The translations under genes and the position numbers were made by a program. Under the pieces are notes generated by a model. It searched no databases and was not told the origin of the DNA. It saw only the letters and a program-made list of their open reading frames with translations. 64,000 nt of DNA from DATAEE01 sp036258175 (lineage in GTDB: Bacteria; Acidobacteriota; Vicinamibacteria; Vicinamibacterales; 2-12-FULL-66-21), in contig DATAEE010000300.1 of assembly GCA_036258175.1 (NCBI GenBank), positions 82,160 through 146,159 on the forward strand, read 5' to 3'. Positions within the stretch are counted from its first letter, which is position 1. The number at the start of each line of letters is the position of its first letter. Below, in pieces: positions 1-9,404 of this stretch.

Positions 1-14
1 TTCCGGCAGCGCCC

Positions 15-728
15 ATGACCGTCGCCCGCGAAGCGTTCACCCTGCCGCTGCTGCTGCTGACCGTCGCGCTTCTCGGCGGCCTCCGCGTCGGGGATCGCGT
101 CGATCTGCTCCCCCCGTCGCTATTCTCGCTCGTGCTCGCGATGCTGCTCGGCGGCGCGCTCGTCCGGAGCGGCGCGCTAACGCCGGGGCGGCTCATGCAC
201 TCCGCCCGAGGCGCGCTCGCGAATCTCAACGGGCTCGCCGTGCTCGTGGCGCTCTTCGCCGCCTCGGCGCAGGCGCTGGCGCTCGTCACGCCGGACTGGG
301 GCCTTCCGCGAATCGGCGCCAGTATCTTTCTGCTGGTGCTCCTCTTGAACACCCATGCGGCATCACCCGATCGCCAGCGGCTGCTCCGCAGCCTCCTCGT
401 GATCTTCGGCGCCACGTTCGTCCTGAAGTTCGTCATCCTCGCGGCGCTGTCCGATCCCGTGCAGGGCCGGCTCGGACGGGCGCTGCAGATCCTGCTCGAA
501 GGTGTGACGCTCGGGTCGCTCACGCAGCCCGTTCATCACCCGGTCACGGGCTATGTCGCCTTCTTCACGCTCGTCGTGTATCTCATCGCGCTCGCGCTGC
601 TTCCGCACGCGGCGTCGCGCGGCGAGGCACTGGGAACGCTCGAAGCACGAGGCACGAGGCACCCCCGAGACCCGAGGCCCGAGGCACTGACGAGGGACGA
701 ACCCCGAGGCCCGAGGACCGACTGGTGA
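15..728 (+). CDS. Small hypothetical inner-membrane protein
   Basis: I do not recognise this 237-residue protein. It has five or six hydrophobic segments (roughly residues 8-25, 34-50, 75-92, 99-112, 128-145 and 180-197), so it should be an integral membrane protein. The last ~35 residues are Arg/Pro/Glu-rich and encoded by a CCCGAGGC-type repeat array, so the natural protein may once have ended near residue 200. Its TGA overlaps the GTG/ATG start region of glgX by a few bases, which suggests co-transcription. The true start may lie upstream of the window edge, because the frame opens only 15 bases in. Function is not inferable. Confidence 0.6.
   Translation: MTVAREAFTLPLLLLTVALLGGLRVGDRVDLLPPSLFSLVLAMLLGGALVRSGALTPGRLMHSARGALANLNGLAVLVALFAASAQALALVTPDWGLPRIGASIFLLVLLLNTHAASPDRQRLLRSLLVIFGATFVLKFVILAALSDPVQGRLGRALQILLEGVTLGSLTQPVHHPVTGYVAFFTLVVYLIALALLPHAASRGEALGTLEARGTRHPRDPRPEALTRDEPRGPRTDW
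622..723. repeat. CGAGGC/CCCGAGG degenerate array
   Basis: At least nine degenerate copies of a CGAGGCAC / CCCGAGGC unit lie in about 100 bases. They are read through by the 3' end of the preceding membrane-protein gene and give it an Arg-Pro-rich tail. The array stops just before the glgX start. It is one of several short repeat families at gene junctions in this window. Confidence 0.7.
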
Positions 729-2860
729 TGCGCGTCTGGCCCGGGACCCCGTACCCGCTGGGCGCCACGTGGGACGGGATTGGCGTGAACTTCGCGATCT
801 TTTCCGAGCATGCGACGGGCGTCGAGCTCTGTCTGTTCGACTCCCCTTTTTCGATCGCGGACAGCACGAGAATTCCACTGCCCGAGCATACGGACATGGT
901 CTGGCACGGCTACTTGCCGGACGTGCGTCCGGGGCAGCTATACGGCTACCGGGTGCACGGCCCGTACGACCCGGCCGCCGGCCACCGCTTCAACCCGCGC
1001 AAGGTGCTGCTCGATCCGTACGCGAAGGTCGTCGGCCGCACGACACGATGGCACGAATCGCTGTTTGGCTACCGAAGCGTCGATCCGGACGGTCCTGCGG
1101 ACGACAAGGACAACGCGCCGTACGTGCCGCTGGCGGCAGTCGTCGATCCGGCGTTCACGTGGGGCGACGATCGGCCGCCGCGCACGCCCTGGCACCACAC
1201 GATCATCTACGAGCTGCACGTCAAAGGATTCACGAAGCTGAACGGCGCGATTCCAGAGGGGCTGCGCGGAACGTACCTCGGCCTGGCGACCGACGAAGCC
1301 ATCCGCTACCTGCTCGATCTCGGCGTCACCGCGGTCGAGTTGATGCCGGTTCACTTTCGTCTCGACGATCTGCCGCTCGTCGAGCGTGGCCTGACGAACT
1401 ATTGGGGCTACAACACGCTCGCGTTCTTCGCGCCGGACGTTCGCTACGCGATCTCTCCGTCGCCAATCGAGGCCGTGCGCGAATTCAAGATGATGGTGCG
1501 CGCGCTCCACTCCGCCGGCCTCGAAGTCATCCTCGACGTCGTCTACAACCACACGGCGGAAGGCAGCGACCGCGGCCCGACGCTGTCGTTGCGCGGGATC
1601 GACAACCTCACGTACTACCGTCTCGCTCCGGGCGATCTGCGACGCTACGAGGACTTCACCGGCTGCGGCAACACGCTGAACATGCGCAGCCCGCGCGTGC
1701 TGCAGCTCATCATGGACAGCCTGCGGTACTGGGTGCAGGAGATGCACGTCGATGGATTCCGTTTCGATCTTGCGAGTGCACTGGCTCGTGAATTGCATGC
1801 CGTGGACAAGCTCGGCGCGTTCTTCGACATCATTCATCAGGATCCGATTCTGTCGCAGGTCAAGCTGATCGCCGAGCCATGGGACTTGGGCGAAGGCGGT
1901 TATCAGGTCGGCAACTTCCCGACGAAGTGGACGGAATGGAACGGCAAGTACCGCGACACGCTGCGGCGCTTCTGGCGCGGCGAGGGCCGCGTCGTTTCCG
2001 AGCTGGCGACGAGACTGGCGGGCAGCAGCGATCTGTACGAGCGGAGCGGCCGCCGGCCGTACGCGAGCATCAACTTCATCACGGCGCACGATGGCTTCAC
2101 TCTCGCGGATCTCATCAGCTACGACCAGAAACACAACGAGGCGAACGGCGAAGCGGACCGCGACGGCGAGCCGAACAATCTGAGCTGGAATTGCGGCGTC
2201 GAGGGACCGACCGGCGACCCGGCGATCACGGCACTGCGCGCGCGGCAGCAGCGCAACTTTCTCGCGTCGCTTCTTCTGTCGCAGGGCGTTCCGATGATCA
2301 GCGGTGGCGACGAAGTCGGCCGCACGCAGCGCGGGAACAACAACGCCTACTGCCAGGACAACGAGATCAGCTGGACCGCCTGGACCAGAACGCCGGAAGC
2401 GGAGAGCCTGCTCGCCTTCACGCGGCGTCTCATCGCGCTGAGGAAGGCGCAGCCCGTCCTCCATCGCCGCAACTTCTTTCAGGGGCGGGCGCTGCGCGGC
2501 GAGGACATCAAGGACATCGTGTGGCTGGACGCGTCCGGCCGGGAGATGACCGACAAGGGCTGGGCGGCGCCCGACGGCCGATCGCTCGGCGTCCTGCTCG
2601 CGGGCGACGCGATCGACGAGGTGGACGAGCGCGGCCGCCGCGTGTCTGGCGACACGCTCCTCGTGCTCTACAACGCCGCCCCGGGCGCCGTGACCTTCGT
2701 CCTGCCCGCCGACGGTACGCGCGAGGGCGCCGCCGGCCGTCCGGCCTGGGAGACGCTGGTCGAGACCGACGATCCGGATCGGGCGCCGCACGCATTCGCT
2801 GCGGGCGACCGATTCTCGCTGCCGGGCCGTGCGATGGCCGTGTTCAGACGGCTGCCGTAG
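725..2860 (+). CDS. glgX: Glycogen debranching enzyme GlgX
   Basis: A 711-residue GH13 (subfamily 11) glycogen/isoamylase-type debranching enzyme that hydrolyses alpha-1,6 branches of limit dextrins in the cytoplasm. An N-terminal CBM48-like domain (about residues 8-100, YPLGATWDGIGVNFAIFSE) precedes the catalytic barrel. The four GH13 regions are visible: DVVYNHT near 270, GFRFDLAS near 343 with the nucleophile Asp, AEPWD near 383 with the acid/base Glu, and TAHDGF near 454. Length is normal for GlgX. The first codon may be GTG at 725 or the following ATG, overlapping the upstream stop. treY starts 23 bases downstream, so the two form a glycogen/trehalose operon. Confidence 0.95.
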   Translation: MMRVWPGTPYPLGATWDGIGVNFAIFSEHATGVELCLFDSPFSIADSTRIPLPEHTDMVWHGYLPDVRPGQLYGYRVHGPYDPAAGHRFNPRKVLLDPYAKVVGRTTRWHESLFGYRSVDPDGPADDKDNAPYVPLAAVVDPAFTWGDDRPPRTPWHHTIIYELHVKGFTKLNGAIPEGLRGTYLGLATDEAIRYLLDLGVTAVELMPVHFRLDDLPLVERGLTNYWGYNTLAFFAPDVRYAISPSPIEAVREFKMMVRALHSAGLEVILDVVYNHTAEGSDRGPTLSLRGIDNLTYYRLAPGDLRRYEDFTGCGNTLNMRSPRVLQLIMDSLRYWVQEMHVDGFRFDLASALARELHAVDKLGAFFDIIHQDPILSQVKLIAEPWDLGEGGYQVGNFPTKWTEWNGKYRDTLRRFWRGEGRVVSELATRLAGSSDLYERSGRRPYASINFITAHDGFTLADLISYDQKHNEANGEADRDGEPNNLSWNCGVEGPTGDPAITALRARQQRNFLASLLLSQGVPMISGGDEVGRTQRGNNNAYCQDNEISWTAWTRTPEAESLLAFTRRLIALRKAQPVLHRRNFFQGRALRGEDIKDIVWLDASGREMTDKGWAAPDGRSLGVLLAGDAIDEVDERGRRVSGDTLLVLYNAAPGAVTFVLPADGTREGAAGRPAWETLVETDDPDRAPHAFAAGDRFSLPGRAMAVFRRLP

Positions 2861-2883
2861 GTCGCGCATGACCACGGATCCGT

Positions 2884-5838
2884 ATGGGTGTTGCGATGAA
2901 AGCAGACCGGGCACCGCTCAGCACGTACCGGCTCCAGCTGCACGGCCGCTTTCCATTCTCAGCGGCGGCGGCCGCGGTTCCGTATCTCGCGCGGCTGGGC
3001 ATCACCGACTGCTACCTGTCTCCGATCTTCGCGGCAACGCCCGGCAGCACGCATGGGTACGACGTCACCGATCAGAACCAGATCAACGAGGAGCTCGGCG
3101 GGCCGGAAGAGTACGCGCGGCTGTCGGCCGCGATCGAGGCCGCCGGCATGGGGCAGCTCCTCGACATCGTGCCGAACCACATGGGGGTGGACGCGGCCAC
3201 CAATCCGTGGTGGCGCGATCTGCTCGAGAACGGCCGGTGCTCGGTCGGCGCGCGTTTCTTCGACATCGACTGGGCACCAGTGAAGGCGGAGCTGCGCGGC
3301 CGTGTGCTCCTGCCGATCCTCGGCGATCAGTACGGCCAGGCGCTCGAACGCGGGGAGCTCACCGTTGCGTACGCCGAGGGTCGGCTGGAATTGCGGTACG
3401 GCGAACGACAGCTTCCGCTCAATCCGAAGGAGTTTCCGCGTGTGCTCCGGCACGGCCTCGACGCGCTCAAGAGCGAGCTCGGCGACGATCCGGCGCTCGG
3501 AGAGTTCCTGAGTATCCTGTCGGCGCTCGGGAACCTGCCGGGCTCTGACGACCTGTCGCCCGAAGCGATCGCCGAGCGGCGCCGGGAGCGCGACATCGCG
3601 CGCGAGCGCCTCGCGCGGATCGTCGATGCCTCGCCGCGCCTCCGCCGCCACGTCGACGACGCGATCGCCGCGGTCAACGGCGAACCGGGCCGCCCTTCGA
3701 GCTTCGACACGCTGCACGAGCTCCTCGAAGCGCAGTCGTACCGGCTGGCGTACTGGAGAACCGCGGCGCACGAAATCAATTACCGGCGGTTCTTCGACGT
3801 CGACGCGCTGGCGGCGCTGCGCGTCGAGGATCCCGAGGTCTTCGAGGCCACGCACGGGTTGCTCGTCGAGTTGCTGCAGAAGGGGCTCGTGAGCGGCGTC
3901 CGTGTCGATCATCCCGACGGGCTGTTCGATCCGCGCCAGTATGTCGACATGCTGCAGGGCCTCGCGGTTCGCGCGCACCGAACCGGCGCCGGCACCAACC
4001 GGCCCTTTTTCGTCGTCGTCGAGAAAATTCTTTCGACCGGTGAGTCGCTTCCCGAATGGCGCGTCGACGGCACGACCGGTTACACCTTTCTGAGACATGT
4101 CACCGGGCTCTTCGTGGACGAGGCAGGGGCCCGCCGGCTGCGCCGGATTTACACCCGCTTCACGGGCCTGCGCGTGCCGTTCGGCGACGTAGCTTACGAG
4201 AGCAAGCGCCTGGTCATGGATACGGCGCTCGCGAGCGAGCTGAACGTGCTCGCGCATGCCATCGACCGTATTGGTGAGAAAAACCGCAAGGCCCGGGACT
4301 TCACCCTGAACAGCCTTCGCGATGCGATTGCCGAGATCGTCGCGTGCTTTCCTGTGTACCGAACTTACGTGACGCTCGACGGCTGGAGCGTCTCCGATCG
4401 CCAGACGGTGGAAACGGCGGTTCGGCTGGCGCGGCGCCGCAATCCCGCGCTCGAAGCCTCAGCCTTCGAATTCCTGCGTGAGGTGTTCCTGCCGCGGGGC
4501 GCCAACGAGCCGGCGGAAGCGCTGCCGGAGATGGAAGCGGAAGAGCGGCGCAACGGTTACCCGCCCGCGTCGGAAGCCGAGCGTCGGGAGCGCCTTCATG
4601 TCTCGATGAAGTTTCAGCAGTACACCGCACCGGTTCAGGCGAAGGGCATCGAGGATACGGCCTTCTACCGGTACAACGTGCTGCTCGCCGCGAACGAGGT
4701 GGGCGGCGATCCGGCACGGCCGGACGTCTCACCCGCCGCCTTTCATGCGGCCAATCGGAGCCGGCGCGAGCGGTTTCCGCGCGAGATGCTGGCAACGGCG
4801 ACGCACGACGCCAAACTGGGCGAGGACGTGCGCGCGCGGCTGGCCGTGCTCTCAGAGCTGACCGAAGAATGGTCCCGCGTCGTCTCGCGGTGGCGGCGCA
4901 TCAACCGGTCGCATCGCACGCTCGTCGACGGGGCGCCGGCGCCGGACCGCAACGACGAGTACCGGTTCTATCAAACGCTCGTCGGCACATTTCCTCCGCA
5001 GGGGCCCGCATCGCCTGAGGAATACGTGGCCCGTCTCCGCGAGTACATGCACAAGTCGATCAAGGAGGCCAAGATTCACACGACGTGGATCAATGAGAAT
5101 CGCGCATACGATGCGGCGATGGCGCGCTTCGTCGAGCGCTCGCTGACCGGCGCGGGCGGCGCGAGATTCCTTCCCCTCCTTGCCCCCTTCGCCGAGCGTG
5201 TGGCGCGTCACGGCATCGTGAATTCGCTCGCGCAGGTCGCGCTCAAGCTGGCGTCACCCGGCGTTCCGGATTTCTATCAGGGGACGGAGCTCTGGGATTT
5301 AACGCTGGTCGATCCGGACAACCGGCGGCCGGTGGACTTCGAACAGCGCGCGCGTCTTCTGCAGGAACTCGAATGCCTGCTCACGCAGAGATCGCCGGGC
5401 GTCAGCGAGCTGCTCGAGGCATGGCCGGACGGCCGAATCAAGCTGTTTCTGACGGCGGCTGGCCTGAGACTGCGGCGTTCAGACGCTGCGCTTTTCCTCG
5501 AGGGCGCCTACACACCGCTCGAGACGGAGATGACGGTGCCCGCCGACGTCGTCGCATTCGCGCGCTCGCTCGACGATCGCTCACTCATCAGCATCGTCCC
5601 GCGATTGACGGTGCCGCTCTGCTCTGGCGACCACGTGTTTCCGGTGGGACCGGACTGCTGGAAGACGTCACGAATTCTGCTGCCGCCAGCGCTCGCGGCA
5701 CGCCCCTACCGCAACGTGCTGACGGGTGAATGCATCGATCCGACTCGAACCGCGACACAGGCGTGGATCTTCGCCGGTGAGGCGTTTCGAGTGCTGCCGG
5801 TCGCTCTTCTTGTCGGCGAGCCGCCGCTCAGCGAATGA
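2884..5838 (+). CDS. treY: Maltooligosyl trehalose synthase TreY
   Basis: A 984-residue GH13 (subfamily 26) enzyme that turns the reducing-end maltose of a malto-oligosaccharide into a trehalosyl unit. Diagnostic segments are STYRLQL at the N-terminus, TPGSTHGYDV, DIVPNHMGV near 98, GVRVDHPDGLFDP near 340, VVEKIL, KGIEDTAFYRY, THDAKLGEDVRARL and GVPDFYQGTELWD near 800. It normally works with TreZ, which releases free trehalose, but no treZ is present here. GlgX next door would supply the linear dextrins. An in-frame ATG four codons downstream is an alternative start. The 3' end overlaps the convergent LamG gene by 11 bases. Confidence 0.95.
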   Translation: MGVAMKADRAPLSTYRLQLHGRFPFSAAAAAVPYLARLGITDCYLSPIFAATPGSTHGYDVTDQNQINEELGGPEEYARLSAAIEAAGMGQLLDIVPNHMGVDAATNPWWRDLLENGRCSVGARFFDIDWAPVKAELRGRVLLPILGDQYGQALERGELTVAYAEGRLELRYGERQLPLNPKEFPRVLRHGLDALKSELGDDPALGEFLSILSALGNLPGSDDLSPEAIAERRRERDIARERLARIVDASPRLRRHVDDAIAAVNGEPGRPSSFDTLHELLEAQSYRLAYWRTAAHEINYRRFFDVDALAALRVEDPEVFEATHGLLVELLQKGLVSGVRVDHPDGLFDPRQYVDMLQGLAVRAHRTGAGTNRPFFVVVEKILSTGESLPEWRVDGTTGYTFLRHVTGLFVDEAGARRLRRIYTRFTGLRVPFGDVAYESKRLVMDTALASELNVLAHAIDRIGEKNRKARDFTLNSLRDAIAEIVACFPVYRTYVTLDGWSVSDRQTVETAVRLARRRNPALEASAFEFLREVFLPRGANEPAEALPEMEAEERRNGYPPASEAERRERLHVSMKFQQYTAPVQAKGIEDTAFYRYNVLLAANEVGGDPARPDVSPAAFHAANRSRRERFPREMLATATHDAKLGEDVRARLAVLSELTEEWSRVVSRWRRINRSHRTLVDGAPAPDRNDEYRFYQTLVGTFPPQGPASPEEYVARLREYMHKSIKEAKIHTTWINENRAYDAAMARFVERSLTGAGGARFLPLLAPFAERVARHGIVNSLAQVALKLASPGVPDFYQGTELWDLTLVDPDNRRPVDFEQRARLLQELECLLTQRSPGVSELLEAWPDGRIKLFLTAAGLRLRRSDAALFLEGAYTPLETEMTVPADVVAFARSLDDRSLISIVPRLTVPLCSGDHVFPVGPDCWKTSRILLPPALAARPYRNVLTGECIDPTRTATQAWIFAGEAFRVLPVALLVGEPPLSE

Positions 5839-6718
5839 TGCGGAAATTCTGCGGAGCCGTCAGCGGGCCCCACGGCGTGTCGGTCGACCACTCGGGACCT
5901 GCCGGCGATCCGCCGAATCGCCGTACGCCGTGGCTCGGCCCGAACGGGGCGCCCGACGTGTCAGCGATCACGTCCCCGGATCCTTCATCGAAGTGATAGA
6001 GCGCGACAGTGTTGCTGTCGCGCACGAACGGCTCGAACGGCGGCGTGAAGTTGGCGGTGTAGCGGATCATCGGCGACACGCGCAGCTCGTCGAACCACCC
6101 GTGGTAGGACGGGTACGACGGCCCGGCGTCGTGCTTCTCGGCGCCGATGACGAAGTACGGATCGCTCGCGGGAAACGACGTGGGCCGGAGGGTGCGATAG
6201 CTCGCGTTCCCTTGCGGGCCGAAGGCACTCGCGTCGAGCGAGCCGTCGACGAAGAGCTGCATGTGGCCATCCGCTCGCCGCCGCGTCACCGCGACATGGT
6301 GCCACTGTCCATTGGCTACGACGCGGGTCCCCACAATCGTGTGCTCTCCTCCGATCGAGGTCCCGACGCCAAAGGCGAGACGACCCGCGCCGAGCGACAC
6401 GCCATAGTCGCCCCAGTCGCCGCTGCCGTAGATGTCCCGGTCGATGACGATGTTGCCGAATATCCAGTTGTTGCCGCCGGGCGTGATCGCGGCAGCCGTG
6501 TTCTCGCCGGGATTCGCCTTCATCCACCACTCGACGGTGAAGTCGGTGCCGCCGACGTCGATGGGATATTCCGGGTCGAGCGGAATCTTCACCCGGTCAA
6601 TGTCGTTGACGCCGTTTCCGTGAAACCGCAGCGAAAAGCCCCCGACCGCGCCAGGCGTGGCGCTGGCGGCCACCAGGCAGGCCGCGATTAGCACGAACAG
6701 GCTGCAGGAGCGGCTCAT
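5828..6718 (-). CDS. Secreted LamG/concanavalin-fold domain protein
   Basis: A 296-residue protein with an N-terminal signal peptide (about residues 1-24, ending near ATPGAVGG). One LamG-like jelly-roll domain follows (about 28-240), recognisable by FTVEWWMKAN, GQWHHVAVTRR, LFVDGSLDA, GWFDELRVS and VALYHFDEGSGD. Such domains bind carbohydrate or protein ligands outside the cell. There is no catalytic domain and no sorting signal, so it is probably a periplasmic or secreted binding protein. It stands alone on this strand, convergent with treY. The specific ligand is unknown. Confidence 0.8.
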   Translation of the reverse strand: MSRSCSLFVLIAACLVAASATPGAVGGFSLRFHGNGVNDIDRVKIPLDPEYPIDVGGTDFTVEWWMKANPGENTAAAITPGGNNWIFGNIVIDRDIYGSGDWGDYGVSLGAGRLAFGVGTSIGGEHTIVGTRVVANGQWHHVAVTRRRADGHMQLFVDGSLDASAFGPQGNASYRTLRPTSFPASDPYFVIGAEKHDAGPSYPSYHGWFDELRVSPMIRYTANFTPPFEPFVRDSNTVALYHFDEGSGDVIADTSGAPFGPSHGVRRFGGSPAGPEWSTDTPWGPLTAPQNFRIIR

Positions 6719-6822
6719 TCCGGAGAGGGAACGAGCAATGGCTGTGCCCGGAAATCGGGGGCCTCCACTGCGCCGGCGGTGTCATCGCTGACGGCCGGAA
6801 TACCAGGATTGTGAGCCGAATC

Positions 6823-9357
6823 TCAGAACTGAGCGGCGGACTCTGCCGCGGGTAACGGGCGGAAACTCGGGACGGGCAGGACGAACCGCACGACGGCGCC
6901 GCCCGTCGAACCGTTCTCCGCCGTGATACGTCCGCCGTGCGCGTCGATGATGCTGCGCGCGATCGAGAGCCCGATCCCCATGCCATCCGGCTTCGTCGTG
7001 TGGAACGGCTCGAAGACGTCCGGGAGAAGATCGGCCGGAATCCCGAGCCCCGTGTCGATCACCGCGACCTGAAGCTCGCCGTCGCTCGCAAAGGTCCGCA
7101 CGAAGACATAGCGGTCTTCCGGTGGAACGGCCGCCAACGCTTCCATCCCGTTGAGCAGCAGGTTGAGCACGACCTGCTGCAGATGGACCTTGTTGGCCTC
7201 CACCGTCGGCAGACCGGTCGTGAGCTCGGTCATGATCTGCACCTGCCGTGCGGCCGCGTCCGACGACACCAGGCGCGCTGTCTCGAGGACCAACTCGTTC
7301 ACGTTCACGGTCTGGGTTTCCAGCTCCCGCTTGCGCAGGAGCACGCTCATGTGCCGAATGATGTCGCCGGCGCGTTCATCGTCTTTGGCAATGTCCGCCA
7401 GAATCTCCTTGAGTTCCACGAGCGGCGGAGTGTCCTGCGCGAGCAGATTCAACCCGGCGTGGGCGTTGCCGAGAATCGCCGTGAGCGGCTGGCCCAGCTC
7501 GTGGGCAATCGACGCCGAGAGCTCACCGAGCGCCGAAACACGGGCGGCATGTGCGAGCTCGATACGCGCCTTCCGCAACGCCTCTTCCGCCTCGCGCCGG
7601 CCGGTGATGTCGGTATTGGTGCCGATCACGCGCCGCGGACGACCGTCGGAGTGCCGGATCACGGCCGCGCGAGCCAGGAACCAACGCACGCTGCCGTCTT
7701 TGTGCAGCATCCGGAGTTCCATCTCGAACGTCGGAGTGCGATCGTTTATGTGGTCCTGCAGCTGAGACAGGAGGCCAGCGAGATCATCCGGGTGCACCAG
7801 TCGCGTCCAAACTTCGCGAAGGTTGGCAATCTTGTCGTCGCAGAACCCGAGCAGCGTTTTCATCAGTGGATCGACGTAGAGTTCGTCGGTATCGGTATTC
7901 CACTCCCAGACGCCGACGCTGCCCGCTAAGGTCGCGAGCGCATAGCGCTGCTGGCTGTCGCGGAGCGCCGCTTCGGCTCGCTTCCGCTCCGTGATGTCCT
8001 CATGCATGCCGATCAAGTAGCGCGGCCGGCCCTGCCCGTCCCGAAGCAGGGTGAAGATCACGTTGGCCCATGCGTCGGAGCCGTCGGGAAGCACGAAGTG
8101 CTTCTCCTGGCGGAGCATGTCACGTTTTCCTTCTCGCAGCTCGCGATGGAGGAGCGCGTCGCGTTCCCGCTCTGATTCGTGGGTCAGCCGGTCGAACGTT
8201 TCCAGGCGAGCCAGGTCGTGTGGACCACACTTCAGCATCACCTGCAGCGCGCGGTTGAATTCACCAGGCAGCTCCCCGGTGAGATCTATGAGACTGATTC
8301 CGGTTCCGGCCTCGTTGAAGATGGCCCTGAAACGCTCCTCGCTGTCGCGAAGCGCGTCCTCGGCCCGGCGGCGCTCGGTAACGTCGCGGCCGATTCCCTG
8401 CAGCTCAGCGACACGTCCGGCCGCGTCGACGATGACGCGATTGATCCACTGCTGCCAGCCGATGCTGCCGTCGGGCCGCAGCACCTGGTGCTCGTGGGTC
8501 TCCTCGCGCGGGCGTTCCACGATCGACGCGACATGCCGGAGCACCGCCGCCCGACTGCCTTCGGGGATGAGCTCAACGAATTTTGTGCCGATCAGCTGCT
8601 CGCGTGTCTTTTTCCAGTACTGGCAGTACGCATCGTTGACGAACGTCAGCGTCGTGTCGGGCAGATACCGGCAAATCAAATCCGTCTGATGTTCGACGAC
8701 GCTGCGATAGCGCTCCTCACTTTCGCGCAGTGCCAGTTCGATGTCAGCCCGGATCAGCGCGTGAGCAAAGATATCTCCGACGACGCGAAGCCTGGCCACC
8801 AGGTCGTCCGGCCACGTCCGATGCTCGCGCATCGTCGTGATCGCAAGCTCACAGACAACCGAGCCGTCCGTGATGACAGGCAGGGACAAATGAGACTTCA
8901 CGCCGACACGACGCGCGTACTCTCGCTCGCGGGTCGCTTCCGCGGGCAACTCGTCCAGTATCCTCGTGTAGTTCATCGCGATCCCGCGCCGGACCTGCTG
9001 GACGTACCAGGGCCACTCCGCGTCCGTGATGACGTCAGGGGCGGCTCCGATGCCGGGCCGTGAGTAGGAAATGATGCCATACGCCGTCTTGCCGCCGCGC
9101 GCGACCGGGATCAGCGCGGCGCGATCGACGTCGAGCACAAACACCAGCCGCTCGAGCCAGGAACGGATGGTTCCGTCGGCGGCGGCGCCGGCAAAGGCGG
9201 CCGAGAGGTCCGCCAGCAGCGTCTCGAACCGCAGGCGCTCGTCCAGAGCCTCATTCGCGCGCCGCCGGCGGCGACGCTCGACGAGAAGTCCCGCGATGAG
9301 GGTCAACTGGAACAGGAGGGCGCCCGCCAGAATCCAGCTGTTGAGACCAGAAATCAC
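6823..9357 (-). CDS. Multi-PAS sensor histidine kinase (FixL-like), orphan
   Basis: An 844-residue sensor kinase starting at GTG. Order of parts: one membrane anchor (about 8-26) followed by an RRRRRR stretch, a GAF-type domain (about 40-200), three PAS/PAC modules (about 213-335, 338-460, 463-592, each closing with an ITERKRAE-like sequence), a HisKA domain with the H-box SIAHELGQPLTAI (His near 618), and a HATPase_c domain with VVLNLLLNGMEA, DTGLGIP and the G2 box GMGIGLSI. This architecture matches FixL/DctB-like kinases with a 4-HB dimerisation region. No response regulator is adjacent, so the partner is elsewhere. The signal sensed is unknown; no heme-binding PAS histidine could be confirmed. 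Confidence 0.9.
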   Translation of the reverse strand: MISGLNSWILAGALLFQLTLIAGLLVERRRRRRANEALDERLRFETLLADLSAAFAGAAADGTIRSWLERLVFVLDVDRAALIPVARGGKTAYGIISYSRPGIGAAPDVITDAEWPWYVQQVRRGIAMNYTRILDELPAEATREREYARRVGVKSHLSLPVITDGSVVCELAITTMREHRTWPDDLVARLRVVGDIFAHALIRADIELALRESEERYRSVVEHQTDLICRYLPDTTLTFVNDAYCQYWKKTREQLIGTKFVELIPEGSRAAVLRHVASIVERPREETHEHQVLRPDGSIGWQQWINRVIVDAAGRVAELQGIGRDVTERRRAEDALRDSEERFRAIFNEAGTGISLIDLTGELPGEFNRALQVMLKCGPHDLARLETFDRLTHESERERDALLHRELREGKRDMLRQEKHFVLPDGSDAWANVIFTLLRDGQGRPRYLIGMHEDITERKRAEAALRDSQQRYALATLAGSVGVWEWNTDTDELYVDPLMKTLLGFCDDKIANLREVWTRLVHPDDLAGLLSQLQDHINDRTPTFEMELRMLHKDGSVRWFLARAAVIRHSDGRPRRVIGTNTDITGRREAEEALRKARIELAHAARVSALGELSASIAHELGQPLTAILGNAHAGLNLLAQDTPPLVELKEILADIAKDDERAGDIIRHMSVLLRKRELETQTVNVNELVLETARLVSSDAAARQVQIMTELTTGLPTVEANKVHLQQVVLNLLLNGMEALAAVPPEDRYVFVRTFASDGELQVAVIDTGLGIPADLLPDVFEPFHTTKPDGMGIGLSIARSIIDAHGGRITAENGSTGGAVVRFVLPVPSFRPLPAAESAAQF

Positions 9358-9404
9358 GGTTGTCTCAGGGACGAGTGTACTGTCTCACACCGGCCCCCGG
9401 ACCG

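Noticed and set aside
938..2914. A 658-residue leftward open frame antisense to glgX
   Set aside because: It mirrors the glgX coding frame, is Arg/Ala/Val-rich without any recognisable domain, and is explained by high GC content.
2959..4257. A 432-residue leftward open frame antisense to treY
   Set aside because: Shadow of a clearly conserved enzyme gene; no motif of its own.
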